A stretch of DNA of 64,000 bases from the NCBI GenBank assembly GCA_947501845.1, contig CANMXP010000008.1, forward strand, positions 144,782-208,781. Reading direction: 5' to 3'. Shown in pieces: positions 17,443-26,591 of this stretch (its first letter is position 1; the number at the start of each line of letters is the position of its first letter). This DNA is from an uncultured Flavobacteriaceae bacterium. Its GTDB lineage: Bacteria; Bacteroidota; Bacteroidia; Flavobacteriales; Flavobacteriaceae. Position numbers and translations under genes: made by a program. The notes below the pieces were generated by a model. The model was given only the letters and a program-made list of their open reading frames with translations. It was not told the origin of the DNA and made no database searches.

Positions 17443-18480
17443 CTAATCCAATTCCTGATTCTTAGTATAAGTCTTCCATTTTTCAATACACTGCTGCATA
17501 TCATCTGGAATGGGCGTATCAAATCGCATAAACTCGCCTGTTTTTGGATGCATAAACCCTAAAGTTTTAGCATGTAATGCCTGACGTGGCAATACTTTAA
17601 AACAATTTTCTACAAACTGTTTGTACTTCGTAAAAGTAGTCCCCTTTAGTATTCTTTCACCTCCATAGCGAGCATCATTAAAAAGCGTATGCCCAATGTG
17701 CTTCATGTGCACACGTATTTGGTGTGTACGTCCCGTTTCTAACTTGCAAGATACCAACGTGACATAACCCAAACGTTCTAAAACTTTATAATGGGTTACA
17801 GCAGGCTTACCTTTATAAGCTTCATCTTCTAAAAACACGGTGTTTTGTAATCGATTTTTAGGGTGACGGCCAATATGACCTTCAATACGGCCTTCATCTT
17901 CTTCTATATGTCCCCAAACAAGTGCGACATATTCGCGCTCGCTCGTTTTTTTAACAAACTGTAACGATAAATGTGCCATCGCCTTTTCGGTTTTTGCAAC
18001 CACTAAAAGTCCGCTGGTATCCTTATCTATTCTGTGCACCAATCCAGGACGCTCACTAGAATTATTTGGTAAATTATTAAACCGATGAATTAAAGCATTT
18101 ATAAGTGTCCCCGAATAATTACCATGACCGGGGTGGACTACCATACCTGCTGGTTTATTGACTACGAGAAGCTCATCATCTTCGTAAACCACATCAATAG
18201 GAATGTCTTCACCTACTAATAAATTTTCATGTGGTGGGTGTGTAAATAATACACGTATTTTGTCTAAAGGTTTTACTTTATAGCTGGATTTTACAGCCTC
18301 ATCATTAACAAAAATACTACCGCTTTTTGCAGCTGCCTGAATTTTGTTTCGAGTGGCATTTTCAACAAAATTCATTAAATATTTATCTATGCGCAAAGGT
18401 GTTTGCCCTTTGTCGACCGTAAAAGCATAATGTTCGTAAAGATTATCTTCGTCTGGCAATTGCGGTGTATAATCGTCCAT
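17443..18480 (-). CDS. rluD: RluA/RluD-family 23S rRNA pseudouridine synthase
   Basis: A 345-residue enzyme expected to convert uridines of 23S rRNA helix 69 to pseudouridine. An N-terminal S4 domain (PLRIDKYLMNFVENATRNKIQ through VKPLDKIRVL) precedes the catalytic domain. The catalytic Asp is in GLVHRIDKDTSGLLVVAK, with NKPAGMVVHPG before it and LETGRTHQIRVHMKHIGH after it. The PASTA gene lies 36 bp upstream on the same strand. RluD is the best match; RluA-type paralogues cannot be excluded. Confidence 0.9.
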   Translation of the reverse strand: MDDYTPQLPDEDNLYEHYAFTVDKGQTPLRIDKYLMNFVENATRNKIQAAAKSGSIFVNDEAVKSSYKVKPLDKIRVLFTHPPHENLLVGEDIPIDVVYEDDELLVVNKPAGMVVHPGHGNYSGTLINALIHRFNNLPNNSSERPGLVHRIDKDTSGLLVVAKTEKAMAHLSLQFVKKTSEREYVALVWGHIEEDEGRIEGHIGRHPKNRLQNTVFLEDEAYKGKPAVTHYKVLERLGYVTLVSCKLETGRTHQIRVHMKHIGHTLFNDARYGGERILKGTTFTKYKQFVENCFKVLPRQALHAKTLGFMHPKTGEFMRFDTPIPDDMQQCIEKWKTYTKNQELD

Positions 18481-18516
18481 TTTTATTAAAATTAGATATT
18501 AATAGACCGCTTAATT

Positions 18517-19071
18517 TTAAGGTCTTTTACCATTCCCTAAAACCAAATCTATTTTTGAAGTTTTTGCTAACTTATCCCCTTCTTTAATAGCTTTTCCTTT
18601 GTAACGCATTTTTAATACAAGGTCTTTACCTATATTATTTTCGTAAGTAACTTTACCTACCTGAAAGCCTAAAGCTTCTAACATAGGTTTTGCTTGCCTA
18701 AAGGTACGTTCTTTTAAGTTTGGAACTTGTATCTTTCTGTATCCAGACGGGTTAAGTGTTAAATATATTTTTCTATTCTCCTTAACTTTTGTTCCTGCTG
18801 GCGGTTCCTGTTCGATAACCGAAAACTTAGGATACTTTGGATTAAAGTTAGCAGAATCTTGAATTTGCATCACCAAATTATTCTCTTTTAATTCCAAGTC
18901 TGCAACGCTAATGGATTTACCTGTTAAGTCTGGAACCATTTCAAAATCACCGTGATTTGTTGAAGACTTTAACCATTTAAGCATAATAAAACACAAAATA
19001 AATACAGCAACTAACGCTAATGCTATTTGTTTTAAAAATATTTTACTAGTAAGGAATTTAAATAGGCTCAT
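18517..19071 (-). CDS. Membrane-anchored PASTA-domain protein
   Basis: A 184-residue protein with one N-terminal transmembrane helix (about residues 14-31) and an extracytoplasmic part built of PASTA units (VPDLTGKSISVADLELKENN; VPNLKERTFRQAKPMLEALG; and a partial third). It lacks the kinase domain usually linked to PASTA in Firmicutes and Actinobacteria. PASTA units often bind peptidoglycan, and the divergent neighbour ddl makes a peptidoglycan precursor. It is upstream of rluD in the same unit. Confidence 0.88.
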   Translation of the reverse strand: MSLFKFLTSKIFLKQIALALVAVFILCFIMLKWLKSSTNHGDFEMVPDLTGKSISVADLELKENNLVMQIQDSANFNPKYPKFSVIEQEPPAGTKVKENRKIYLTLNPSGYRKIQVPNLKERTFRQAKPMLEALGFQVGKVTYENNIGKDLVLKMRYKGKAIKEGDKLAKTSKIDLVLGNGKRP

Positions 19072-19091
19072 TTATAAATTTTTCGATAAGG

Positions 19092-19099
19092 CAAATATA
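19092..19099 (-). promoter_or_regulatory. -7 box TATATTTG of the PASTA-rluD unit
   Basis: TATATTTG on the minus strand fits TAnnTTTG and lies 20 bases before the PASTA gene start, in the divergent region shared with ddl. Confidence 0.5.
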
Positions 19100-19249
19100 T
19101 AAAAACAGAACTGTTTTTTCTTTTGCAATATATATGATATTTTAGCTTGACTTATATTAACTTATAAATAGATACGTTTTATCATCTATTCTTAGATGGA
19201 TACAAATTATAATTGAAAAGGTTTTCGTCTTTGCGGAAATAAAAAAAAT

Positions 19250-20236
19250 ATGCTTACAAAAAAAAATATTGCTATAATCATGGGAGGGTTTTCTAGTGAA
19301 TATGAAATCTCTCTAAAAAGCGGAAACGTCGTTTATGAAACTCTGGATGCTACAAAATATAACGGATATCGCATTCATATATTTAAAGACAAATGGGTAT
19401 ACGTAGATGCTAACAATGCTGAATTCCCTGTTAATAAGGATGATTTTTCTGTGCGAGTTGCCAATCGTGTTATTACTTTCGACTGTGTTTTTAATGCTAT
19501 ACACGGATCTCCTGGTGAAGATGGATTTATGCAAGGCTATTTTGAGTTGCTAAACATACCGCATACAAGCTGTGGAATGTATCAAGCTGCCTTAACATTT
19601 AATAAACGTGACTGCCTAAGTGTTTTAAAGCCTTATGGTATTAAAACAGCAGTTTCTTTTTATATAAATCTGGGAGACACTATTAATGAAGACAACATCA
19701 TCGATAAAGTAGGTCTGCCTTGTTTTGTTAAAGCCAATAAGGCAGGAAGTAGTTTTGGAGTCACTAAGGTGCATAAAAAAGAAGATTTACAAAACGCTAT
19801 TGCTATTGCTTTTAAAGAAGATGATGAAATTATTATCGAGTCTTTTTTAGATGGCACCGAAGTTTCTGTTGGTGTTATTACGTATCAAGGAGAAACCAAA
19901 GTATTACCTATCACTGAAATTGTAAGTGAAAATGATTTTTTTGATTATGAAGCTAAATATTTAGGTAAATCTCAAGAGATAACGCCTGCTAGATTAAGTA
20001 AAGAACAAGAAAACAAAGTAAACGTACTTGCCAAAAAAGTATATGAAGTTTTAAAAATGAAAGGCTTCTCTCGTACCGAATTTATTTTTAAAGACGGTGA
20101 ACCTCATATATTGGAAATGAATACAGTGCCTGGGCTAACAAAAGAAAGTATTTTACCACAGCAAGCCGCTGCTGCTGGTATTTCGCTAGTAGATTTATTT
20201 AGCAATGCTATTGAAGAGGCTTCAATTAAACCATAA
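19250..20236 (+). CDS. ddl: D-alanine--D-alanine ligase
   Basis: A 328-residue cytosolic ATP-grasp ligase that joins two D-Ala for peptidoglycan synthesis. The motifs are all present: IIMGGFSSEYEISLKSG at the N-terminus, IHGSPGEDGFMQGYFE, the ATP-grasp VKANKAGSSFGVTKV, IIESFLDGTEVSVGVI, and the metal-binding EMNTVPGLTKESILPQ at the C-terminus. Its divergent partner is the PASTA gene and coaD lies downstream, an order I recall from other flavobacteria. Confidence 0.96.
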   Translation: MLTKKNIAIIMGGFSSEYEISLKSGNVVYETLDATKYNGYRIHIFKDKWVYVDANNAEFPVNKDDFSVRVANRVITFDCVFNAIHGSPGEDGFMQGYFELLNIPHTSCGMYQAALTFNKRDCLSVLKPYGIKTAVSFYINLGDTINEDNIIDKVGLPCFVKANKAGSSFGVTKVHKKEDLQNAIAIAFKEDDEIIIESFLDGTEVSVGVITYQGETKVLPITEIVSENDFFDYEAKYLGKSQEITPARLSKEQENKVNVLAKKVYEVLKMKGFSRTEFIFKDGEPHILEMNTVPGLTKESILPQQAAAAGISLVDLFSNAIEEASIKP

Positions 20237-20322
20237 TCACAACAAAATCAACAAATTAAGACTTATTTAGTCAGAAAAATAATAAGTTTTAAAAATTAAA
20301 TAAAATTTGTAACTTTAAGAAC

Positions 20323-20778
20323 ATGAAACAAGCCATATTCCCTGGATCTTTCGATCCTATAACATTGGGGCATTATGATATTATAAAACGTGGTGTAACC
20401 CTTTTTGATGAAGTGATTGTGGCAATAGGTGTAAATGCTGACAAAAAGTATATGTTCTCTTTAGAGGAACGAAAACAATTTATTGAGGAAGCTTTTGCTG
20501 ATGAACCTAAAATAAAAGTTGTTACTTACAAAGGGTTAACAGTAGATTTTTGTCAAGAAATAGGCATAGAGTTTATATTACGTGGACTTCGTAATCCTGC
20601 AGATTTTGAATTTGAAAAAGCTATTGCTCATACAAACCGTGACTTAGCTCCCATTGAAACGGTATTCCTTTTAACATCGGCAGACACCTCATATATAGCA
20701 TCATCCATTGTAAGAGATGTTATAAGAAATAATGGAGATTACACAAAACTTGTACCTAAAAGCGTAAAAATTAAATGA
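20323..20778 (+). CDS. coaD: Phosphopantetheine adenylyltransferase
   Basis: A 151-residue enzyme of coenzyme A synthesis that transfers AMP to 4'-phosphopantetheine. Nucleotidyltransferase motifs: GSFDPITLGHYDII (the TxGH ATP site) at the N-terminus, LRGLRNPADFEFE in the middle and YIASSIVRDVI near the end. The length is typical. The last 4 bp overlap the following secreted-protein gene (ATGA). Confidence 0.96.
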   Translation: MKQAIFPGSFDPITLGHYDIIKRGVTLFDEVIVAIGVNADKKYMFSLEERKQFIEEAFADEPKIKVVTYKGLTVDFCQEIGIEFILRGLRNPADFEFEKAIAHTNRDLAPIETVFLLTSADTSYIASSIVRDVIRNNGDYTKLVPKSVKIK

Positions 20779-21248
20779 AACGAATCTGGATCACTAGTTT
20801 GTTCTTCATAGTTATTTTTAATAGTTATGGTCAACAAGCCCTAAACAGTGAGCACAAAGAAGCCATCTCTCTTGAGATTAAACAAATGTTTAAAGACTTT
20901 CATAAAGACATTACAAAAAATGGCTTAATGAGTGAATTTAAATATTTAGATGACTCATCAGATTTTTTTTGGGTACCGCCAGGTTACAAAAAAGCATTAG
21001 ATTTTGATACTGTAAAAAATATTTTAGTTAAAAACTCGAAAACGGTCAATTTCATTGAGTTTTCTTGGGAAAGTATCAAAATAGTTCCCTTAACAAATGA
21101 AATAGCGACCTATTCGGGCGTTGTAAAATGCGTGCAAGTTGACACGGCACACAACCCTAAAACCTTTAAAATAATTGAGTCTGGGACATTGATTAAACGT
21201 AAAGATGGCTGGAAATTCTTAAATGGCCAATCGAGAAGCCTAAACTAG
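20775..21248 (+). CDS. Secreted NTF2/SnoaL-like protein
   Basis: A 157-residue protein with a signal peptide (residues 1-19, ending NSYGQQ) followed by a single cone-shaped NTF2-like domain: long N-terminal helices and a curved sheet ending TLIKRKDGWKFLNGQSRS. No catalytic residues are evident; it may bind a small ligand. Translationally coupled to coaD by a 4-bp overlap, probably without functional meaning. Confidence 0.75.
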   Translation: MKRIWITSLFFIVIFNSYGQQALNSEHKEAISLEIKQMFKDFHKDITKNGLMSEFKYLDDSSDFFWVPPGYKKALDFDTVKNILVKNSKTVNFIEFSWESIKIVPLTNEIATYSGVVKCVQVDTAHNPKTFKIIESGTLIKRKDGWKFLNGQSRSLN

Positions 21249-21331
21249 CAGAAAGATTAAAAACTGTTGTTTATTAGTAACAAATCTTGCTTTTTATATA
21301 CTAATAAGTAAATAATTACTTCTAACAGTTT

Positions 21332-21778
21332 ATGCTACAAGGAATAAAATATATCCTCATTAAACTAAAACTCATTCAACCTTCTGAAAGAGATATTCGA
21401 ATATGGATACTAACGGAACGGGTTAAAAGAGTAGAGTATGTTTTAGAACATGGTAATTATAAAACCAGAAAGCTAGCTGCAGAAGCCCTTGGTGAAACTG
21501 GTTACAAATCATCCATTCCAATACTTTTTAAAGCTATAAACGACAACGTACAAAATGTATCTATTGCTGCTTTAAATGCTCTTGAAATGCTAGGTTGCAA
21601 TGATGAATTAGGAGCTGCGATTATAAAAAAGCGATTTAATTGGGTTAAAGATAGGCGCGAAAAAGATGCTAAATTTGAAGCCAATAAGGGTAAAAAGTAT
21701 AAAATTTATAGATGGGAACGTGCTAGCAAAAAATCTTTTGACCGCGTAAAAGAACAGCTTAAAAGACCTATGAGGTAG
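21332..21778 (+). CDS. HEAT-repeat protein
   Basis: A 148-residue soluble protein with an N-terminal helix and two HEAT-like repeats (NYKTRKLAAEALGETGYKS; NVQNVSIAALNALEMLG) followed by a strongly basic C-terminal helix (RREKDAKFEANKGKK, RVKEQLKRP). Probably a protein- or nucleic-acid-binding adaptor. Its stop codon is directly abutted by the AGTTCTT tandem repeat. Confidence 0.78.
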   Translation: MLQGIKYILIKLKLIQPSERDIRIWILTERVKRVEYVLEHGNYKTRKLAAEALGETGYKSSIPILFKAINDNVQNVSIAALNALEMLGCNDELGAAIIKKRFNWVKDRREKDAKFEANKGKKYKIYRWERASKKSFDRVKEQLKRPMR

Positions 21779-21811
21779 TTCTTAGTTCTTAGTTCTTAGT
21801 TCTTAGTTCTT
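21777..21811. repeat. Heptanucleotide tandem repeat, AGTTCTT x5
   Basis: Five perfect copies of AGTTCTT begin inside the HEAT gene's stop codon. They are followed by AATAAAG and a GAAA-rich stretch (21814-21833) that leads into a second heptamer array. Confidence 0.95.
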
Positions 21812-21833
21812 AATAAAGAAAGAAAGAAAGAAA

Positions 21834-21875
21834 ACATCTAACATCTAACATCTAACATCTAACATCTAACATCTA
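21834..21875. repeat. Heptanucleotide tandem repeat, ACATCTA x6
   Basis: Six perfect copies of ACATCTA sit between the convergent HEAT and SulP genes and end 6 bases before the SulP stop codon. The unit is the reverse complement of the array at 63921-64000 (TTAGATG in another phase). Confidence 0.97.
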
Positions 21876-21881
21876 ACAAAA

Positions 21882-23495
21882 TTACAACTTATATTCTGAA
21901 AGCCCTTTGGTAAACGCCTCAGGGTTTTCGGCTAAATGATAACGTGGATCGTCTATATCTTCAATAATAACTTCTCTAAACTTCGGACTAGATTTGTACA
22001 GTAAGATTTTACAATCTTCGCTTAAATGTTTTAATCTTATTGTTTTTCCTTCTGCTTCGTATTTATTAACTAGATTAAAAATTGCCTCAATAGCAGAGTG
22101 ATCACTCACTCTCGATTCAACAAAGTCCACTTCTACCTCTTGCGGATCGTTTTTAATATCAAATTTTTCATTAAAAGCTATAATAGAACCAAAAAATAAA
22201 GGGCCCCAAATTTCATATACCTTAGTGCCATCTTCTCTCATACGTTTTCTAGCTCTAATGCGTTTTGCATTTTCCCAAGAAAAAACCAAAGCACTTATAA
22301 TAACACCAGCAATTACCGCTATAGCCAAATCGAAAATAACAGTTAATGCAGATACAGCTATTAAAACAATAACATCTGTTACTGGAATTTTATTTAAAAT
22401 TCTAAAACTACTCCAAGCAAATGTCCCTATTACAACCATAAACATAACTCCTACAAGAGCAGCTATTGGCACTTGTTCAATAAGCCCAGAAGCAAACAAA
22501 ATAAAAACCAATAACATTAATGCGGCAACAATACCAGACAATCTGCCACGACCACCACCTTTAATATTAATAAGTGATTGTCCTATCATAGCACAACCTC
22601 CCATACCACCAAATAGCCCAGTGATAATGTTTGCACCTCCTTGCGCCATACATTCTCTATTGGTATTTCCTCTGGTATCTGTTAGTTCGTCAACAAGGTT
22701 TAATGTCATTAAAGATTCAATTAAACCAATGGCAGCCAATATTAAAGCATAAGGACCAATAAATTTAATAGTCTGCCAGTTAAATGGCACTTTAGTAAAA
22801 ATATCTATTTGAAATTGAGGCAATCCGCCTTTTAAACCTTCTCCTCCTCCATCACGAATAAAGCTACCTACTGTAGCTACATCAAAATTACCAAAAATGG
22901 CAATCGCAGAAACCACTAAAATAGCAATTAAGGCTTCTGGCAATTTTTTGGTCAGTTTAGGCAAGCCAAACATAATTCCCATAGTTAAAGCTACAAGACC
23001 TAGCATGATCCACATTTGAGATCCACTAAACCAATCACCATTAACATCCTTAAACATCTTTAATTGTGCCAAGAAAATCACGATAGCCAATCCGTTTACA
23101 AATCCCATCATAACAGGATGCGGAATCAATCTTACAAATTTTCCGAGCTTTAAAATACCCGCAAGCATTTGTATAAACCCCATTAAAATAACGGTAGCAA
23201 ACAAATAATAAAGCCCAAGGTTCTCACCTTCAGCTCCAAAGGCATTCCCTTCTGCAACCAAACTAACCATAACAACTGCCAAAGCACCAGTTGCTCCACT
23301 AATCATACCTGGACGCCCACCAAAAATAGCTGTGATTAAACCAATCATAAAAGCAGCATACAACCCTACTAAGGGATCTACACCTGCAACAAAAGCAAAA
23401 GCTACAGCCTCTGGTACTAAAGCTAACGCTACTGTTATTCCGCTTAAAATATCGTTTTTGGCATTCGCTGTACGCTTTCTAATAAATTCTGTCAT
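21882..23495 (-). CDS. SulP-family inorganic anion transporter
   Basis: A 537-residue inner-membrane transporter (SLC26/SulP) with about ten or more hydrophobic segments in residues 1-400. Family motifs: the N-terminal ILSGITVALALVPEAVAFAF, ISGATGALAVV and the GGMGGCAMIGQSLINIK loop. A C-terminal STAS domain covers about residues 415-530 (GPLFFGSIIAFNEKFD; SRVSDHSAIEAIFNL). Likely substrates are sulfate or bicarbonate; the sequence cannot decide. The promoter-like TAAATTTG lies at 23515-23522. Confidence 0.93.
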   Translation of the reverse strand: MTEFIRKRTANAKNDILSGITVALALVPEAVAFAFVAGVDPLVGLYAAFMIGLITAIFGGRPGMISGATGALAVVMVSLVAEGNAFGAEGENLGLYYLFATVILMGFIQMLAGILKLGKFVRLIPHPVMMGFVNGLAIVIFLAQLKMFKDVNGDWFSGSQMWIMLGLVALTMGIMFGLPKLTKKLPEALIAILVVSAIAIFGNFDVATVGSFIRDGGGEGLKGGLPQFQIDIFTKVPFNWQTIKFIGPYALILAAIGLIESLMTLNLVDELTDTRGNTNRECMAQGGANIITGLFGGMGGCAMIGQSLINIKGGGRGRLSGIVAALMLLVFILFASGLIEQVPIAALVGVMFMVVIGTFAWSSFRILNKIPVTDVIVLIAVSALTVIFDLAIAVIAGVIISALVFSWENAKRIRARKRMREDGTKVYEIWGPLFFGSIIAFNEKFDIKNDPQEVEVDFVESRVSDHSAIEAIFNLVNKYEAEGKTIRLKHLSEDCKILLYKSSPKFREVIIEDIDDPRYHLAENPEAFTKGLSEYKL

Positions 23496-23514
23496 GGTTT
23501 ATTTTTTGAAGCTG

Positions 23515-23522
23515 CAAATTTA
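23515..23522 (-). promoter_or_regulatory. -7 box TAAATTTG of the SulP gene
   Basis: TAAATTTG on the minus strand fits TAnnTTTG and lies 19 bases before the SulP start codon. Confidence 0.5.
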
Positions 23523-23611
23523 CACTTAAAATAAAGAGAAACAACAAGTAATCTTTATTTTGATGAGAAATCATACTAAAACGATTGAACAATATATTAA
23601 AAATCAATCTA

Positions 23612-23977
23612 TTACACCCCATTTAACCATAGCAAAGCACTCTCCCTTTCTCGAAATATTTTAATGTTAAGTTGGGCATTTCCATTAACGTTAATTAAGG
23701 TTTTTGTCGACATTAAACCTCCACTAGTATTGACAACCACAGCTATTGATTTTATTTCTTCTAAATGCGCTATCTTTTGTTGAGCTTCAAAAGTATAAGC
23801 ATACGAGTGTTTTCTATTTATGAGTAGAGAAAATGGTGGGTCTAAATTACTGAATAAAAAATCATGGTATTCGCCAACCATAATGTTGTCTATTTCAATA
23901 CCTTCATCAACAATAACTTCGGCTAGTTTGTTATCAATGATATTAATGGTGCCAAACGATAATTTATAGGTTTTCAT
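23612..23977 (-). CDS. Conserved hypothetical protein, STAS/SpoIIAA-like
   Basis: A 121-residue soluble protein with alternating strands and helices (KTYKLSFGTINIIDNKLAEV; FSLLINRKHSYAYTFEAQQ; KSIAVVVNTSGGLMSTKTL; IFRERESALLWL). The pattern resembles the single-domain STAS-like proteins common in flavobacteria. No phosphorylatable Ser motif is evident. It lies 117 bp upstream of the SulP gene on the same strand, with a promoter-like box between them, so cotranscription is uncertain. Confidence 0.68.
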   Translation of the reverse strand: MKTYKLSFGTINIIDNKLAEVIVDEGIEIDNIMVGEYHDFLFSNLDPPFSLLINRKHSYAYTFEAQQKIAHLEEIKSIAVVVNTSGGLMSTKTLINVNGNAQLNIKIFRERESALLWLNGV

Positions 23978-24133
23978 ATAAATTCTTTTTTTGAGAGGTT
24001 ATTAAAAACTTCAGAAAAAACTACCCTTATAGCAATTTAGAAGATATTACTTACAAATCTAAGTTAACTAATTTTTTTTAATTTTATATTTTTTAAGAAT
24101 ACTTTTATAAAATAACTCCAAATTTACTAAAAC

Positions 24134-25873
24134 ATGAGGCTCATTTTTATCTCCTTGATTTTATGCTTTTCTTGCACCAATTCAGATAAAAAACCAACAT
24201 ACGATTTTGAAACACATTTTGAAAAATCGAAAGGATTAGAGACTGCAACTTATCAGCAAACCATTCAATTTCACACAAAATTAGCCCAAGTTTATTCCGA
24301 AATTTCGATACAATCCATAGGAGAAACAGATGCTGGTGTTCCATTGCATATAGTAACCCTTAATCCTAATAGGGTATTTAATTTTTCTAAAATTCACGAA
24401 AATGAAAAAGGAATATTACTCATAAACAATGGTATCCACCCTGGGGAAAGCGATGGTATTGATGCTACCATGATGCTTTTTAGAGATATTGTTCAAGGCA
24501 AAATTAAAATGCCAGAAAAAACCGTTTTAGTAACCATTCCTATTTACAACATTGGTGGGAGTTTTAATAGAAATTCCACCACGCGTACTAATCAAAACGG
24601 ACCAAAAGACTATGGCTTTAGAGGCAATTCGAGAAATTACGATTTAAATCGTGATTTTATTAAATGTGATACTAAAAATGCAAAGACCTTTGCTCAAATC
24701 TTTCATTTAGTAAAACCAGATATTTTTATCGATAATCATGTAAGTAATGGTGCAGATTATCAATACACCCTTACACATTTATTCACACAGCATAATAAGC
24801 TTGGCGGTGATTTAGGCAAATATATCCATAATGATATGATGCCAAAATTAGAACAAAAACTAGCTTTGAAAGACTGGGATATTACTCCTTATGTGAATGT
24901 GTTTAATGAAGTTCCCGAGAAAGGATTTACACAATTTATGGATTCTCCAAGATATTCAACGGGTTACACAACCTTGTTCAATACACTTGGTATGATGGTA
25001 GAAACACATATGCTAAAACCTTATAAACAGCGTGTTGAAGGTACTTATGAACTTATGAAAAGCATGATCGAAATTATAGAGGAAGATTGCATTTCAATAA
25101 AACAAAAAAGAAAGCAATCCAAAGAAAGCTTTCATGTTAACACTGAAACCTATGCGCTTAGCTGGAAAATTGATACAACAAAAAGCTCAATTTTAAATTT
25201 TAAAGGTTTTGAAGGTGAATTAATTACAAGCGAAATAACTGGAGCCAAACGTTTAAGCTATAATAGAAATAGGCCATTTACCAAAGAAGTTAGCTATCAA
25301 AATTATTTTAAACCTAACGTGGAAGTCAAAATTCCTAAGGCTTATATCATTCCTCAAGGCTGGCATAATATTATTGAACTTTTAAAATTGAACCAAGTAG
25401 AGATGGTGCCGTTAAAAGAAGATTCTATAATCGAGGTTGAATCCTATAAAATTAGTAATTACGACACTCGAAAAACACCATACGAAGGTCATTATCAACA
25501 CTACAACACTAATGTTATCAAAACAGAAAAGAAAGTCAACTTTATAAAAGGTGATTATATTATTTCCACAAACCAGAATGCATTTAGGTATTTATTAGAA
25601 ACTTTAGAACCACAAGCTCCAGATTCTTTTTTTAACTGGAATTTCTTCGACACCATTTTGCAACAAAAGGAAGGATTCTCACCTTATGTTTGGGAAGACA
25701 AAGCTTTAGAGTTGCTAAATAATAACCCTAAACTAAAAGCAGCATTCGAGCATCGTAAAAAAGATTCAACTACTTTTAATAATGACTGGTACGCTCAATT
25801 GGATTGGATACACAAGCAAAGCAAATATTATGAAACGGCTCATATGCAATATCCTATATACAGAGTGAATTAA
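24134..25873 (+). CDS. M14-family zinc carboxypeptidase, lipoprotein
   Basis: A 579-residue lipoprotein (lipobox ending at about Cys14) with an M14 peptidase domain in residues 40-320. The zinc ligands are in NNGIHPGESDG (H102, E105) and FIDNHVSNGAD; GNSRNYDLNRDF supplies the substrate-binding Asn-Arg, and the catalytic Glu is in MMVETHML. The C-terminal 250 residues are an unassigned extension. It probably trims peptides in the periplasm or at the surface. It ends 5 bp before the convergent NUDIX gene. Confidence 0.9.
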   Translation: MRLIFISLILCFSCTNSDKKPTYDFETHFEKSKGLETATYQQTIQFHTKLAQVYSEISIQSIGETDAGVPLHIVTLNPNRVFNFSKIHENEKGILLINNGIHPGESDGIDATMMLFRDIVQGKIKMPEKTVLVTIPIYNIGGSFNRNSTTRTNQNGPKDYGFRGNSRNYDLNRDFIKCDTKNAKTFAQIFHLVKPDIFIDNHVSNGADYQYTLTHLFTQHNKLGGDLGKYIHNDMMPKLEQKLALKDWDITPYVNVFNEVPEKGFTQFMDSPRYSTGYTTLFNTLGMMVETHMLKPYKQRVEGTYELMKSMIEIIEEDCISIKQKRKQSKESFHVNTETYALSWKIDTTKSSILNFKGFEGELITSEITGAKRLSYNRNRPFTKEVSYQNYFKPNVEVKIPKAYIIPQGWHNIIELLKLNQVEMVPLKEDSIIEVESYKISNYDTRKTPYEGHYQHYNTNVIKTEKKVNFIKGDYIISTNQNAFRYLLETLEPQAPDSFFNWNFFDTILQQKEGFSPYVWEDKALELLNNNPKLKAAFEHRKKDSTTFNNDWYAQLDWIHKQSKYYETAHMQYPIYRVN

Positions 25874-25878
25874 AATGA

Positions 25879-26460
25879 TTAAACCAACAACTTAATATTA
25901 GCATAAGAGTTCCCAAGGGCATTTTTTGCTTGGTTTTTATTCAACCATTCAACTTTAGTGATCCCCTCTTCTTCTTGAGCATATAAATTGCCATTGAAAT
26001 TTGTTTTCATTTCAAACCAATAAGTGATTTTTATTTTATGACGTCCATTACGTTTAAAAATATGGTACGTAGTATTTAAAGGCTTTATAATTTTTAATCC
26101 TCCAACACCAGTTTCTTCAGACACTTCACGAATTGCCGTTTTTTCAATGGTTTCATTGCCTTCTACCTTCCCTTTAGGCAAATCCCATTTGTCATTTCTA
26201 TATATAAATAAAATATCGTTGTTTTCATTATATACTTTACCACCACCAGCTATAACATTAGGAAGTTTTTTTAAGAATTTTTTCAGAAGTTTATCTTCAT
26301 TTTTATGGATGAGGCGAACCTCCTCTAAAGACGTTGTATTAAGTTCCTTTATAACTTTCCCAATATTTACAGTATCCAGCAAATAATTTTTAAAGCCAGC
26401 TTCTTGCTCAACTTTAGTTGTTAATATAATAGGTTTGTCCCCAACAAAAACTTTATGCAT
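25879..26460 (-). CDS. NUDIX hydrolase with N-terminal extension
   Basis: A 193-residue protein whose C-terminal two thirds is a NUDIX domain. The box is visible as KGKVEGNETIEKTAIREVSE followed by ETGV (about residues 95-120). The roughly 65 residues before it are a small alpha/beta extension (VFVGDKPIILTTKVEQE) that I cannot assign. Likely hydrolyses a nucleoside diphosphate derivative. I chose ATG 26460 over TTG 26469. It is divergent from pyrE. Confidence 0.88.
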   Translation of the reverse strand: MHKVFVGDKPIILTTKVEQEAGFKNYLLDTVNIGKVIKELNTTSLEEVRLIHKNEDKLLKKFLKKLPNVIAGGGKVYNENNDILFIYRNDKWDLPKGKVEGNETIEKTAIREVSEETGVGGLKIIKPLNTTYHIFKRNGRHKIKITYWFEMKTNFNGNLYAQEEEGITKVEWLNKNQAKNALGNSYANIKLLV

Positions 26461-26578
26461 ACTTTGCAACTAACAATTATTACATGGTAAAAATATCATT
26501 TTTAGCAATAATCTACTCATTGTTGAAAAAAATATTTTTATTCGTAAAGTAAGCTTTAGGTAAAACTAAATTTATATG

Positions 26579-26586
26579 TAATTTTG
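26579..26586 (+). promoter_or_regulatory. -7 box TAATTTTG directly before pyrE
   Basis: TAATTTTG matches TAnnTTTG, with TTTA (26555-26558) 20 bp upstream as a near match to the -33 TTTG. Only 5 bases separate the box from the pyrE ATG, so the transcript may start at or next to the start codon. Confidence 0.5.
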
Positions 26587-26591
26587 CTTTC

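Noticed and set aside
22225..22752. 175-codon plus-strand ORF inside the SulP gene
   Set aside because: Antisense shadow of hydrophobic SulP codons; no promoter or recognisable protein.
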